From Dysgonomonas sp. UBA7710 (GTDB taxonomy: Bacteria > Bacteroidota > Bacteroidia > Bacteroidales > Dysgonomonadaceae), in assembly GCF_002482385.1 (NCBI RefSeq), contig NZ_DLFW01000016.1:1-46367 (forward strand): a stretch of 46,367 nucleotides of DNA. Reading direction: 5' to 3'. Position numbers and translations under genes: made by a program. Shown piece after piece: positions 7,232 through 16,239 of the stretch. Below the pieces are notes generated by a model. The model ran no database searches. It saw only the letters and a program-made list of their open reading frames with translations, and was not told the DNA's origin. The number at the start of each line of letters is the position of its first letter. Position 1 is the first letter of the stretch.

Positions 7232-8818
7232 TCATTCTTCACTTGAAGTAGTCTCGGTAATTTCATTCAGATTGTTGAGTATTGTTTCTTTCAGCTTATC
7301 TTCGGGCAGGATAACATTGAAATGTTCCCAGAAGCTCTTATCATACCGGTATTTTGTATCCGATAGTATCTTGCGGGGCGATAAACGGTCTCTCCGGCTA
7401 AATCCTTTTACATTTTCGGTCTCTGTTTTGCAGTTCACCATCTCGAACCACAAATGTAGCGGTGCGCTAAACCACCGGTTCTTTTTCCTGACTTTGAATT
7501 TAAGATCGCCTCTCACATGACTTACATAATACTTGCCATCGTCGGCAGGACGATACGAAACAATGTATTTCACTTCCTGCAAAGTCAGCTTTATATTTGG
7601 AGCCAACCGTTCTATATACCAGTTGGTTGCTTTGTGTACATATTTGGGATTTACCTCGAAACGGGCTTCTACCAGCGCGTAATTTTCCGCGTCTATATAC
7701 AGCTGCCCTTTAAATAGCGGCTCTTCTGTGTAGGGCAATTGTTCGAATGAAATAACATTCACCCGCCTGTTGTCAATCACGCTGATATCGGTATGCGTAT
7801 ATTGATATAGCGAACCGTTCCCGAAATTGAGGAAGTCGGGCGATTCTTTTATTATATCGAGCGTAAGGCTTGAATATACTCCCGATTTCATTTTGGTGAA
7901 TAATGTATCTTCTGTTTGCCGGTTTACGATGCGGCGCATTTTTACCAGTTTGGTCTGGTCGCTGTTTACATTGCTTTTGTAGCCTGTCTTATATATCTGG
8001 ATTACCGATTCGGTAAGGTCTATATTCTTGTTCTTATATTCGGTTCCTTCGCGGTAAAAGGTAGTCATATATACAGGTTTGGACGAATAGTTCTTTTCTG
8101 CCTGCTCTTCCATCTTTTGTAGTACGTCCAATGGATTTACCACCCGTATCACGATTTCCTGCAATGAAATTATTTTGGGGTCGAGCGATATTCTTACATG
8201 CTGATTTTCGAGTAAAGATGCCTCTATCTCCTGATTCTGATAGCCCACATGCGAAAATTTCACTATGGATTGCCGCAGCGAATCCGGTATCATAAGCTGA
8301 AACTCGCCATTCTGATTGGTGATTGTTCCTATAGAGGTGTAATTGATGCTGGCCGAAGCATAAATAACCGGTTCGTCGGTTATACGGTCGTATAATATGC
8401 CGCTTATTTTCAGGTATTTGTTTTCGGCTGTGGTTTTGTCCTGTGCCGGATCTGTTAACTGTACCGTTTTTACCTGCTTCTCCTCATTGTCTTTTCTCAG
8501 CAGGATATGGTTGCCTACGATATTTATTCTTAGCTTGTCGTCTTCTGTAATGGCATAAATAGCTTCGCGCACGGTATAGTTGCCTTTTTTTACCTTCACT
8601 ACTTTGTCGTTGTCTATTATCTGGCTGTCGTATATGAATAAATAGCCCGATTGGTCGGATACCTGTTTCAGCAACTGGTATATAGTTCCTTTGGTTTTCG
8701 ATAATTTTACTTCGCGGTTGAGCACGCCTCCGTCCTCTGCCTGTGATGCTGTTATTATAAACAGGAATAATAACAAGGCAGAAAAACGATGAAATATATT
8801 TTCAACCGCTTTTTCCAT
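7232..8818 (-). CDS. STN domain + carboxypeptidase-regulatory-like domain outer-membrane-associated protein
   Basis: The protein has 528 residues and a signal peptide (FSALLLFLFIITASQA). Residues about 33-105 form an STN domain (secretin/TonB short N-terminal), with KGTIYQLLKQVSDQSGYLF and NYTVREAIYAI. In TonB-dependent transducers this domain contacts a FecR anti-sigma factor. Residues about 138-225 are a CarboxypepD_reg-like beta sandwich (ISGILYDRITDEPVIYASAS, IGTITNQNGEF, FSHVGYQ). The remaining 300 residues match the 420-aa protein encoded at 10497-11759 (FYREG, a YKTGYKS segment, FWEHFNVILPED). There is no TonB plug and no beta-barrel. It follows fecR by 153 bp on the same strand, so it is the obvious partner or target of that sigma system. 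The molecular function is unknown. Confidence 0.8.
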   Translation of the reverse strand: MEKAVENIFHRFSALLLFLFIITASQAEDGGVLNREVKLSKTKGTIYQLLKQVSDQSGYLFIYDSQIIDNDKVVKVKKGNYTVREAIYAITEDDKLRINIVGNHILLRKDNEEKQVKTVQLTDPAQDKTTAENKYLKISGILYDRITDEPVIYASASINYTSIGTITNQNGEFQLMIPDSLRQSIVKFSHVGYQNQEIEASLLENQHVRISLDPKIISLQEIVIRVVNPLDVLQKMEEQAEKNYSSKPVYMTTFYREGTEYKNKNIDLTESVIQIYKTGYKSNVNSDQTKLVKMRRIVNRQTEDTLFTKMKSGVYSSLTLDIIKESPDFLNFGNGSLYQYTHTDISVIDNRRVNVISFEQLPYTEEPLFKGQLYIDAENYALVEARFEVNPKYVHKATNWYIERLAPNIKLTLQEVKYIVSYRPADDGKYYVSHVRGDLKFKVRKKNRWFSAPLHLWFEMVNCKTETENVKGFSRRDRLSPRKILSDTKYRYDKSFWEHFNVILPEDKLKETILNNLNEITETTSSEE

Positions 8819-8954
8819 ATGTTTGGTATCAGATTAATCGTATTTCAGAACTTAAAGATATTATATATCACTGAAACCGGAATATTATTTGTAATAATTG
8901 CCATATGTTACTATTCACTGATCTCACATTGGAAGTGTACTAAAGATACCCGTC

Positions 8955-8985
8955 TTTGCCATTCTTCATTCTTAATTTTTCACTT
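8955..8985. repeat. GTGAAAAA-type word repeat overlapping the fecR stop codon
   Basis: Read on the minus strand, the segment is GAAGTGAAAAATTAAGAATG followed by AAGAATGG. The same words recur at 10424-10495 and 20001-20040. The fecR stop codon TAA (8974-8972) lies inside it, so the last FecR residues (VKN) are encoded by repeat sequence. Confidence 0.55.
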
Positions 8986-9832
8986 CCTCTATCGTAATTA
9001 CATTCCCCGATTGTGCATATTTCAGATTCAAAGCCAGACATATCAGTTCGGCCATTGTAGCCGGTGTATTATCAGAGAATGTCACGGTGAGCAATCTGTC
9101 CCCGAGCCGGGGTGAAACGCTTAATTTAGTCGATTCCGAATTCATATTTATGATACGGATAACGTCTGCCAGCCGTTCGTCCTTGAAGTGGATCTGTTTC
9201 AGATAACTGTTGAATTTCTCATTGTCGGAAGATATTGTTTTTTGCAGGTTATCCGATTCCAGCAATACTGTTTCGCCCGCTTTTACATGAGTGCTTTGTC
9301 CGCTTTGCCTGAGTGTCACTTTCACTTCCCCGTGCTTTACCGATAGAGAAAACGAATCTTTGTTTTTGCTTACCACGTTGAATGCAGTACCCAGTACCTC
9401 TATGCGCGCGTTTTCGGTTTCGATGAAGAACGGGCGTTCACGGTTCTTACTTATTTCGAAAAAGGCGTCTCCCTGCAACGATACCCTTCTGCGGTCTTTT
9501 TCGAAATGAACCGGATATTCGATAGATGTCTGTTGGTTGAGATAAACGACAGATCCGTCTTCGAGTGTAGTGACGAGGGTGGGCGCGTTTTCTTCGTTGT
9601 GCAGTATGTGCATTTCCTGACTGCCTGTATTCATATTGCGGATGACGAGCGCCGAAATGATACAGATGCATGCTACGGCTGCTATCATAGCCCATTTCAT
9701 CCCTGTAGAATGTAATACGCCCCGTTTTGGACTGTTGTCCGCGGCAGGCAGTAATCCGTCTTCTTCGAAACGCTTATACAATGCGTTCCATGCATCGTCG
9801 GTCACTCTATCGTTTTTTACTTTTAAAGTCAT
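8972..9832 (-). CDS. FecR family anti-sigma factor
   Basis: The protein has 286 residues. A short cytoplasmic N-terminal part (about 1-45, including VTDDAWNALYKRF) would bind the sigma factor. One membrane segment (about 47-67, WAMIAAVACICIISALVI) follows. The periplasmic FecR domain (about 90-190) contains VVYLNQQTSIEYPVHF, RRVSLQGDAFFEI and IEVLGTAFNV, all characteristic. The C-terminal DUF4974 region (about 215-283, with LADVIRIINMN and LLTVTFSDNTPATMAELI) is STN-like. The start codon overlaps the sigma gene stop by 4 nt (ATGA), implying translational coupling. Its expected trigger is an STN domain, and the gene immediately downstream encodes one. Its last codons lie in a dispersed repeat. 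Confidence 0.93.
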   Translation of the reverse strand: MTLKVKNDRVTDDAWNALYKRFEEDGLLPAADNSPKRGVLHSTGMKWAMIAAVACICIISALVIRNMNTGSQEMHILHNEENAPTLVTTLEDGSVVYLNQQTSIEYPVHFEKDRRRVSLQGDAFFEISKNRERPFFIETENARIEVLGTAFNVVSKNKDSFSLSVKHGEVKVTLRQSGQSTHVKAGETVLLESDNLQKTISSDNEKFNSYLKQIHFKDERLADVIRIINMNSESTKLSVSPRLGDRLLTVTFSDNTPATMAELICLALNLKYAQSGNVITIEEVKN

Positions 9833-10380
9833 ATTATATGTGTATATTTTTCTATTTCCTGTCGTAGCAGCTGATATACTTTCGTCATCTCTGCCTCTAT
9901 TGTTTTCACCGATACGGAAAGGGTTTCGGCTATTTCTTTATATTTTTTACCCTCCATTCGGTGCATCCTGAATATTCTCAGTCTGCGGTCGGGCAATTGT
10001 TTCAGGGTGCGGTTTATCACTTCTTCCAGTTCCTTGTATTCGAGTTGCTGATGAGGTGTCGCGTACTGTTCGTCTTTTTCTTTCGATAATACTCTTTCCC
10101 TGTACCGTTCCTGTACGGCGATGTGTTCGAGGTATTGCAGCGACTGGTTGCGTACTGCTCCATAGAGATAATTCTTTACCGATCGCAGGATTTGAATACT
10201 CTCCCTGTCTTTCCACCATACGTAGAACAGTTCCTGCACTATTTCCTCTGCTATGTCCTTGCGTCCGGTTATGCTTAATCCGTACAGGCAAAGAGGGGCA
10301 TAGTATTGACGAAAGACCTCTTCGAAAGTCTTTATATCCCCCTCTTTTATCTTTTTCAGTACGAATAAGTCGTTAAGCAT
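9829..10380 (-). CDS. ECF-type RNA polymerase sigma-70 factor (Bacteroidetes FecI-like)
   Basis: The protein has 183 residues, the usual length. Region 2 is at about residues 15-85 (EVFRQYYAPLCLYGLSITG, AEEIVQELFYVWW). Region 4 is at about 115-175 (LEEVINRTLKQLPDRRLRIF, YKEIAETLSVSVKTIEAEM) with the helix-turn-helix. It directs RNA polymerase to a small regulon and should be held by the FecR protein encoded next. A TAACTTTG box on the minus strand at 10413-10406 stands 26 nt before the start codon, so the sigma-fecR pair probably has its own promoter. That promoter is of housekeeping type, not an obvious autoregulated one. Confidence 0.95.
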   Translation of the reverse strand: MLNDLFVLKKIKEGDIKTFEEVFRQYYAPLCLYGLSITGRKDIAEEIVQELFYVWWKDRESIQILRSVKNYLYGAVRNQSLQYLEHIAVQERYRERVLSKEKDEQYATPHQQLEYKELEEVINRTLKQLPDRRLRIFRMHRMEGKKYKEIAETLSVSVKTIEAEMTKVYQLLRQEIEKYTHII

Positions 10381-10405
10381 AATTATTTTGTTCAGTTCAG
10401 TATTT

Positions 10406-10413
10406 CAAAGTTA
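10406..10413 (-). promoter_or_regulatory. -7 box for the sigma/fecR transcript
   Basis: The plus-strand sequence CAAAGTTA reads TAACTTTG on the minus strand and matches TAnnTTTG. It lies 26 bp upstream of the sigma-factor ATG. No clear -33 element was found; the upstream DNA is the GTGAAAAA repeat. Confidence 0.5.
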
Positions 10414-10423
10414 AGATAAAAAC

Positions 10424-10495
10424 GAAGAACGAAAAGTGAAAAGTGAAAAATCGAAAACAAGAAATGCAAATTCTTCACTTTTCATTTTTCACTTC
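10424..10495. repeat. GTGAAAAA-type word repeat with hairpin, abutting a stop codon
   Basis: GAAAAGTGAA-type words are iterated at 10424-10458 and appear inverted at 10471-10495. The best stem pairs 10441-10451 (AAGTGAAAAAT) with 10484-10494, extended by GAAAA/TTTTC after one bulged base. The right arm starts one base after the stop codon of the 420-aa gene. Related copies are at 8955-8985 and 20001-20040. Confidence 0.6.
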
Positions 10496-10496
10496 A

Positions 10497-11759
10497 TTAA
10501 TTCTGTTGTTTTCTCAACTTAGATACTGCGTTTTCCAATGATTCGGTAGGCTCTATGATATTATAATCTTCCCAGAAATTAGGGTCGTAGAAATTCTGAA
10601 CCTTATCCGATAACACCTGATTTTGTCCGAATGATTGTTTAAACGGGATTTTGTTTATCTTCCCGCTTTTGCGGTCGGTCACCACCATTTCGGATACAAT
10701 AGTATAGCCGGTAGAGAACAGGCGGCGTTTCAGGTCGCATTTAAACTTCACTTCGCTCCATACATAGTTCAGGTAACTTTTGCCGTCTTGTTGCTTGTAA
10801 GTCACCAGAAACGATACTTCTTCAGGTTTGAAATGCATCTTGAACGGTTTTTTTCTCAATATTGCCTGTGTGGCCTTATTCCTGTCGTCCATGCTGAGGC
10901 TGAATTCGGCACGGGAGAAAGTCAGGCTTTGCTTGTCTATATACAGCTTACCGAAATGCAGCGCATATGGAAGTACGACCTGTGGCCTGAAACTAACCAC
11001 GTAATGAGGACGTTCGTCTATCATAACCGATTCTTCCATATTGTATCTGTACATACCCAGTGTATTTATGTCCAGAAACAATTCGGGATTCTTTACAACG
11101 TCCATGAATGTAGAAAGATTCGGCCCTCCCTGAAACTTTACAATCAGCGTGTCGTTCGGTTTCGGGCTTATCAGTTTGCGCCCTTTGTAGACCTGTACCC
11201 TGTCACCTGCGATGTCTTGAGTGTAAGGTGTCTTGTATATGTCCAGTATGGCTTCTGATATATTTATGTAATTGCGTCTCTTTTTTATTGTTTCGCGATA
11301 GAATCCTGTAAGCATATTCACTTCGGAGCTGTTGTTATCCCCGATTTTGCGTATGGCTTCTTCTACCAGCTTTTGTCCGTCCACAGGCTGTACTATAACG
11401 TCTTTCAGCAGGTTTACGTTAGGAATGAGGTATATGGTTACCTCGTGTCCTATATCTTCCTGATTGATAGTGTACTTCATGTTACGATACCCGATGTGCG
11501 ATATTTCCAGAGTTTTAGCTTCCAGCGCATTGTTGAGTTTGATAGAGAATACCCCGTCGGTGTTGGTTATGGTACCGATATTGGTTCCCGGAACGGAAAT
11601 GCTGACGTATTCGAGCTTCTTGTTCGAGTTCTTGTCCTTCACTACACCATTTATAGTAATGTAGTTTGCCGACATATTCTGTGCCTGTAACGGAATGCAT
11701 GCGACGGATATGAGAACGGCAAGGATCAGTTGTGCGGTTTTTGAGTATATTGCTTTCAT
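10497..11759 (-). CDS. Carboxypeptidase-regulatory-like domain protein, paralog of the STN protein
   Basis: The protein has 420 residues with a signal peptide (LILAVLISVACIPLQAQ). Residues about 35-125 form a CarboxypepD_reg-like beta sandwich (INGVVKDKNSNKKLEYVSIS, IGTITNTDGVF, ISHIGYRNM). The remaining 295 residues align by eye with the C-terminal part of the 528-residue protein at 7232-8818. Shared features are the FYRE motif, an I(S/T)E..(L/I)(D/Q)IYKT segment, a MRY-or-QYT strand followed by an IDxRxHYVVSF-like strand, YIDxxxxxxxxAxF, and a closing FWE(D/H)(Y/F)N(I/V)I(E/L)P. It lacks the STN domain. It lies 116 bp upstream of the sigma gene on the same strand. A place at the periplasmic or outer-membrane face is inferred; the function is unknown. 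Confidence 0.8.
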   Translation of the reverse strand: MKAIYSKTAQLILAVLISVACIPLQAQNMSANYITINGVVKDKNSNKKLEYVSISVPGTNIGTITNTDGVFSIKLNNALEAKTLEISHIGYRNMKYTINQEDIGHEVTIYLIPNVNLLKDVIVQPVDGQKLVEEAIRKIGDNNSSEVNMLTGFYRETIKKRRNYINISEAILDIYKTPYTQDIAGDRVQVYKGRKLISPKPNDTLIVKFQGGPNLSTFMDVVKNPELFLDINTLGMYRYNMEESVMIDERPHYVVSFRPQVVLPYALHFGKLYIDKQSLTFSRAEFSLSMDDRNKATQAILRKKPFKMHFKPEEVSFLVTYKQQDGKSYLNYVWSEVKFKCDLKRRLFSTGYTIVSEMVVTDRKSGKINKIPFKQSFGQNQVLSDKVQNFYDPNFWEDYNIIEPTESLENAVSKLRKQQN

Positions 11760-11881
11760 AACAGTATTGATTAAATGATGAATATTAACCGGTTTCTACT
11801 TATATGATTGGTGAAACGATAAAAACCCTAGAAAAAATTGGAATAAAATCCTTACTTGTTGAAAACTGCCAACCGTTTTTC

Positions 11882-11912
11882 TTGAGAAAAGTTTCTATTT
11901 ATTGTAACTTTA
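11882..11912 (+). promoter_or_regulatory. Probable dnaE promoter
   Basis: TTG at 11882-11884 and TAACTTTA at 11905-11912 are separated by 20 bp, close to the Bacteroidota TTTG/TAnnTTTG layout. The last base of the -7 box deviates. Transcription would start about 20 nt before the dnaE ATG. Confidence 0.4.
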
Positions 11913-11937
11913 CAGATTGTGAAAAAGCAGAAGATAT

Positions 11938-14900
11938 ATGAATAATTTTGTACACTTACATGTCCACTCCCAATATTCCATGTTGGATGGACAGGCCAGC
12001 ATACCAAATCTTGTGGATAAAGCCATTGCCGACGGAATGAAGGCGATAGCCCTTACCGACCATGGAGCCATGTTTGGGGTAAAGGAATTTTTCAATTATG
12101 TGAAAAAGAAAAACGGTAAATACGACAGTGCCATCAAGGAACTGAAAGCCCGGATAAAAGACCTGGAAAAAGACCCGGAAGGGGACAACGGAGAACAGAT
12201 AGGCGAGCTGAAAATAAAGATACAACAAGAGGAGGCCAAGAAGTTCAAACCGATTATCGGCTGTGAATGCTATGTCGCCCGTCGCCACAGGACACTGAAA
12301 GAAGGTAAACCCGATATGAGCGGCTGGCACCTTGTGGTACTGGCCAAAAATCTGCAAGGATATAAAAACCTTATCAAGATGGTGTCGCATAGCTGGACAG
12401 AAGGCTATTACATGCGTCCGCGTATAGATAAGGAACTGCTCGAAAAATACCATGAGGGGCTTATCGTTTCCACCGCCTGTCTGGGAGGTGAAATACCTAA
12501 AAAGATACAGGCGGGTGACGTGGAAGAAACAGAAAAAGCCCTGCAATGGTTTAAGAATCTTTTCGGGGAAGATTTTTATCTCGAACTACAGCGCCATAAG
12601 ACCAACCGCCCTGACGCCAATATCGAAGCCTATCCTTTGCAGCAAAAGGTAAATGCCGAATTGCTGAAACTGGGGGAGAAATTCGGCGTAAAAGTGATTG
12701 CCACCAACGATGTTCACTTTGTAGAAGAAGAGGATGCCGACGCGCACGACCGCCTTATCTGTCTGAGTACAGGAAAGGATTTCGACGATCCTAAGCGGAT
12801 GCGTTATACCAAACAGGAATGGTTGAAAACGACGGCGGAAATGAACCAGATATTCTCCGACCATCCCGAAGTATTGGAAAATACGTTGGAGATTGCCGAT
12901 AAGGTGCAATTCTATTCCATCGATTCAGATGCTCTGATGCCGTTCTTTACCATCGATGTGTCTTTTGGTACGGAAGAGGGATATAAGATAATGTACAGTG
13001 AAGAAGACCTTATACTCGAATTCGGTGAGAAGGCATATAAGCGTCTCGGTGGATATGACAAAGTAATCCGTATCAAGCTGGAATCGGACTATCTGAAACA
13101 TCTTACAATGATAGGAGCCGACAAGCGCTATGGGAGAGACAGGGACGCCGAAACCGTAGAACGGCTCGACTTTGAGCTGGATGTAATGAAAACGATGGGA
13201 TTTCCCGGTTATTTCCTTATTGTACAGGATTTTATAGCCGCCGCTCGCGAAATGGGTGTGGCCGTAGGCCCCGGACGAGGTTCCGCTGCCGGTTCTGCCG
13301 TGGCTTATTGTTTGGGAATTACAGATATAGACCCTATAAAGTACGACTTGCTGTTTGAGCGTTTTCTTAATCCCGACCGTATATCCATGCCCGATATTGA
13401 TATCGACTTCGATGATGACGGACGTGGAAAGGTCTTGAAATGGGTAACGGAAAAATACGGACAGGAGCGTGTTGCACATATTATTACCTATGGTACTATG
13501 GCTACTAAGTCGGCGATAAAAGACGTTGCCCGTGTACAGAAATTACCCTTGTCGGAGTCTAACAGGCTGGCAAAGTTTGTTCCCGACCGTATCCCCGATA
13601 AGAAAAAAGTGACGCTGCGCGATGCCATAGAATATGTTCCAGAACTGAAAGAGGCGGCGAACAGCCACGATCCTGTGATGCGCGATACGCTCAAATACGC
13701 GCAGATGCTTGAAGGTAATGTGCGTAATACCGGGGTGCATGCCTGCGGTATCATCATCGGACAGCAGGATATATCCGACATTGTGCCTGTGAGTACGGCT
13801 GAGGATAAGGAAACAGGCGAAAATATACTCGTTACCCAGTACGAAGGTACGGTGATTGAGGAGACGGGACTTATCAAGATGGACTTTCTGGGATTGAAAA
13901 CACTCTCTATCATCAAAGAGGCCATTGAAAACATAAAACATACGACAGGTGAGACTATCAATATAGATACCATATCGCTCGAAGACCCTAAAACATACGA
14001 ACTGTACAGCCAGGGAAAAACGACAGGCACATTCCAGTTTGAATCTGCCGGTATGCAGAAATACCTCAAAGAGTTGCAGCCGAGTAAGTTTGAAGACCTG
14101 ATAGCGATGAATGCACTCTATCGCCCCGGCCCGATGGACTATATCCCTTCGTTTATTGCCCGTAAACACGGGCGGGAAGAGATATCCTACGATATCCCGG
14201 TTATGGAACGTTATTTGAACGATACTTATGGTATTACCGTATATCAGGAACAGGTCATGCTCTTGTCGCGTTTGCTTGCCGACTTTACCCGTGGCCAGTC
14301 CGACGAGTTGCGTAAGGCAATGGGTAAGAAGCTCATCGATAAGATGAACGCCCTGAAAGAGAAATTCATTGCCGGTGGTACTAAAAACGGGCATGATAAG
14401 AAAACGCTGGATAAAATATGGGCCGACTGGGAAAAATTCGCGTCATACGCGTTCAATAAATCCCATGCTACCTGTTACTCATGGGTTGCTTACCAGACAG
14501 CATGGCTGAAAGCCAATTATCCGTCGGAATATATGGCTGCGGTGCTTTCGCGAAATTTGTCCAACATCACTGAAATCACGAAATTCATGGACGAATGTAA
14601 GGCGATGAATATGAACGTGCTCGGGCCGGATGTAAACGAGTCGTTCCTCAAATTCTCGGTAAATCAGGAAGGAGATATCCGTTTTGGGCTTGCAGCCGTG
14701 AAGGGAGTGGGAGAGGGTGCCGTAATGAACATCATAGAGGAACGCCAAAATAATGGTCCGTTCAAAGATATATTCAACTTCGTAGAACGTGTCAACCTGA
14801 GTTCGTGTAACCGTAAGAATATAGAATCTTTGGCGTTGGCCGGCGCTTTCGATAATTTTCCGGAAGTAAGCCGCGAACAGTTTTTCGGGGTTAATGGTAA

Positions 14901-15687
14901 AGGAGAACAGTTTATAGATATGCTTATCCGTTATGGTAATAAGTACCAATTGGATAAAAACACAGCAGCCAATTCGCTGTTTGGAGGAGATACGTCATTC
15001 GATATAGCGCATCCTGAAATACCAAAGGTGGAAAAATGGTCGGATCTGGAACGCCTGAATAAAGAACGTGAATTGATAGGGATATATCTTTCAGCGCATC
15101 CACTCGATGAATATAAGATAGTGCTCAATTATGTATGTAATGTGAGCATGTCGGAAATTGAAGATAAGGATGCTCTGAAAAATAAAGAGGTGACTTTGGG
15201 CGGATTGGTATCAGCGGTAAGGGAAGGAATTACCAAGAACGGTAAGCCGTTTATGATTATTCGTATCGAGGATTTCACGGGAAGCGGCGAACTGCCATTA
15301 TTTGGCGACGACTATATCAACTTTGGCAAATACGGGCGTCCGGGATTATATGTATATATAAAAGGACGGGTACAGCCACGAAAATTTGACCAGACCCAGT
15401 TTGAGTTTAAAATATTTTCGATACAATTATTGCCGGATGTAAAAGACCGCCTTATAGAGAAAATAACGATTACTTTACCTCTGCATGATATGAATACGCA
15501 GATGGTGGAAGAACTGTCTACTTTAACAAAAAACAATCCCGGCAATTCTTTGTTATACTTTCAGGTAGTTGATGGTGAACGGAATATGAAAGTAGATTTG
15601 TTTTCAAGAAATTTTAAAATAAATGTTAAGCAGGAACTTATTGATTATCTGGTAGAAAACGAAAATATTGTATTTAAAGTAAATTGA
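11938..15687 (+). CDS. dnaE: DNA polymerase III subunit alpha
   Basis: This is the replicative DNA polymerase catalytic subunit, 1249 residues. The N-terminal PHP domain opens with FVHLHVHSQYSMLDG and has ALTDHGAMFG near residue 40. The polymerase core contains VGPGRGSAAGSAVAYCLGI (about 440). The catalytic aspartates lie in MPDIDIDFDDDGR (about 483-495), and the third Asp is in GLIKMDFLGLKTL (about 649). The NALYRPGPMDYIPSFI and SDELRKAMGKK motifs of the fingers follow, then the helix-hairpin-helix region. An OB-fold lies at about 1080-1170 (VTLGGLVSAVREGITKNGKP, FMIIRIEDFTGSGELPLF). An insertion of charged residues (about 55-105) in the PHP domain is common in Bacteroidota. It is followed by trxA with a 94-bp gap. 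Confidence 0.98.
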   Translation: MNNFVHLHVHSQYSMLDGQASIPNLVDKAIADGMKAIALTDHGAMFGVKEFFNYVKKKNGKYDSAIKELKARIKDLEKDPEGDNGEQIGELKIKIQQEEAKKFKPIIGCECYVARRHRTLKEGKPDMSGWHLVVLAKNLQGYKNLIKMVSHSWTEGYYMRPRIDKELLEKYHEGLIVSTACLGGEIPKKIQAGDVEETEKALQWFKNLFGEDFYLELQRHKTNRPDANIEAYPLQQKVNAELLKLGEKFGVKVIATNDVHFVEEEDADAHDRLICLSTGKDFDDPKRMRYTKQEWLKTTAEMNQIFSDHPEVLENTLEIADKVQFYSIDSDALMPFFTIDVSFGTEEGYKIMYSEEDLILEFGEKAYKRLGGYDKVIRIKLESDYLKHLTMIGADKRYGRDRDAETVERLDFELDVMKTMGFPGYFLIVQDFIAAAREMGVAVGPGRGSAAGSAVAYCLGITDIDPIKYDLLFERFLNPDRISMPDIDIDFDDDGRGKVLKWVTEKYGQERVAHIITYGTMATKSAIKDVARVQKLPLSESNRLAKFVPDRIPDKKKVTLRDAIEYVPELKEAANSHDPVMRDTLKYAQMLEGNVRNTGVHACGIIIGQQDISDIVPVSTAEDKETGENILVTQYEGTVIEETGLIKMDFLGLKTLSIIKEAIENIKHTTGETINIDTISLEDPKTYELYSQGKTTGTFQFESAGMQKYLKELQPSKFEDLIAMNALYRPGPMDYIPSFIARKHGREEISYDIPVMERYLNDTYGITVYQEQVMLLSRLLADFTRGQSDELRKAMGKKLIDKMNALKEKFIAGGTKNGHDKKTLDKIWADWEKFASYAFNKSHATCYSWVAYQTAWLKANYPSEYMAAVLSRNLSNITEITKFMDECKAMNMNVLGPDVNESFLKFSVNQEGDIRFGLAAVKGVGEGAVMNIIEERQNNGPFKDIFNFVERVNLSSCNRKNIESLALAGAFDNFPEVSREQFFGVNGKGEQFIDMLIRYGNKYQLDKNTAANSLFGGDTSFDIAHPEIPKVEKWSDLERLNKERELIGIYLSAHPLDEYKIVLNYVCNVSMSEIEDKDALKNKEVTLGGLVSAVREGITKNGKPFMIIRIEDFTGSGELPLFGDDYINFGKYGRPGLYVYIKGRVQPRKFDQTQFEFKIFSIQLLPDVKDRLIEKITITLPLHDMNTQMVEELSTLTKNNPGNSLLYFQVVDGERNMKVDLFSRNFKINVKQELIDYLVENENIVFKVN

Positions 15688-15713
15688 AATTTTTATATTT
15701 TAAATAGATTAAT

Positions 15714-15721
15714 TACCTTTG
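15714..15721 (+). promoter_or_regulatory. -7 box for trxA
   Basis: TACCTTTG is an exact match to TAnnTTTG. It lies 27 bp after the dnaE stop and 60 bp before the trxA ATG, which supports a separate trxA transcript with a leader of about 55 nt. Confidence 0.6.
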
Positions 15722-15781
15722 CAGAACAAAATCTAAAAATAGATACTATAAATATTATAAATAAACGGATAAATAAAAACT

Positions 15782-16099
15782 ATGGCTTTAGAGATTACAG
15801 ACGCAGGGTTTGAGGATGTGTTGAAATCGGACAAACCTCTGGTAATAGATTTTTGGGCGGAATGGTGTGGCCCTTGCCGCATGGTCGGTCCTATAGTAGA
15901 AGAATTGGCTGCTGAATATGCCGGTAAAGTAACTATTGGTAAAGTAGATGTGGATAATAATGATGACATTACGTCTAAGTATGGTATCCGCAACATTCCT
16001 ACAATCCTGTTCATCAAAAACGGAGAAGTAGTGGACAAACAAGTAGGCGCAGCCCAGAAAGCCGTACTGGTAGAGAAAATAGAGAATATGCTGAAATAA
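15782..16099 (+). CDS. trxA: Thioredoxin
   Basis: This is a 105-residue cytoplasmic thioredoxin without a signal peptide. The redox-active site is FWAEWCGPCRMVGP, with Cys29 and Cys32. The cis-proline is in RNIPTILFIKNGE, and the C-terminal helix has the usual GAAQKAVLVEKIENML. It reduces protein disulfides with electrons from thioredoxin reductase, which is not encoded here. It has its own promoter and an intrinsic terminator. Confidence 0.97.
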   Translation: MALEITDAGFEDVLKSDKPLVIDFWAEWCGPCRMVGPIVEELAAEYAGKVTIGKVDVDNNDDITSKYGIRNIPTILFIKNGEVVDKQVGAAQKAVLVEKIENMLK

Positions 16100-16119
16100 A
16101 GTTCCCCAATATTGATAAA

Positions 16120-16149
16120 AAAGCTTGTCAGATTAGACAGGCTTTTTTT
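16120..16149 (+). terminator. Intrinsic terminator of trxA
   Basis: AAAGCTTGTC at about 16120-16129 pairs with GACAGGCTTT at 16136-16145 with one G-U pair and a 6-nt loop. A run of seven T follows to 16149. It starts about 20 nt after the stop codon. Confidence 0.8.
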
Positions 16150-16239
16150 GTGGGCTTTCACTTCCGGGGATTAGTCCCGGTTGAACTAATCGTTCTACCT
16201 TCTGTTATAATATAATGAATGATTTAATGTAATTTCGGG

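Noticed and set aside
12452..14949. Several long antisense frames inside dnaE
   Set aside because: They are mirror frames of a highly conserved gene with no family resemblance and no separate regulatory signals.
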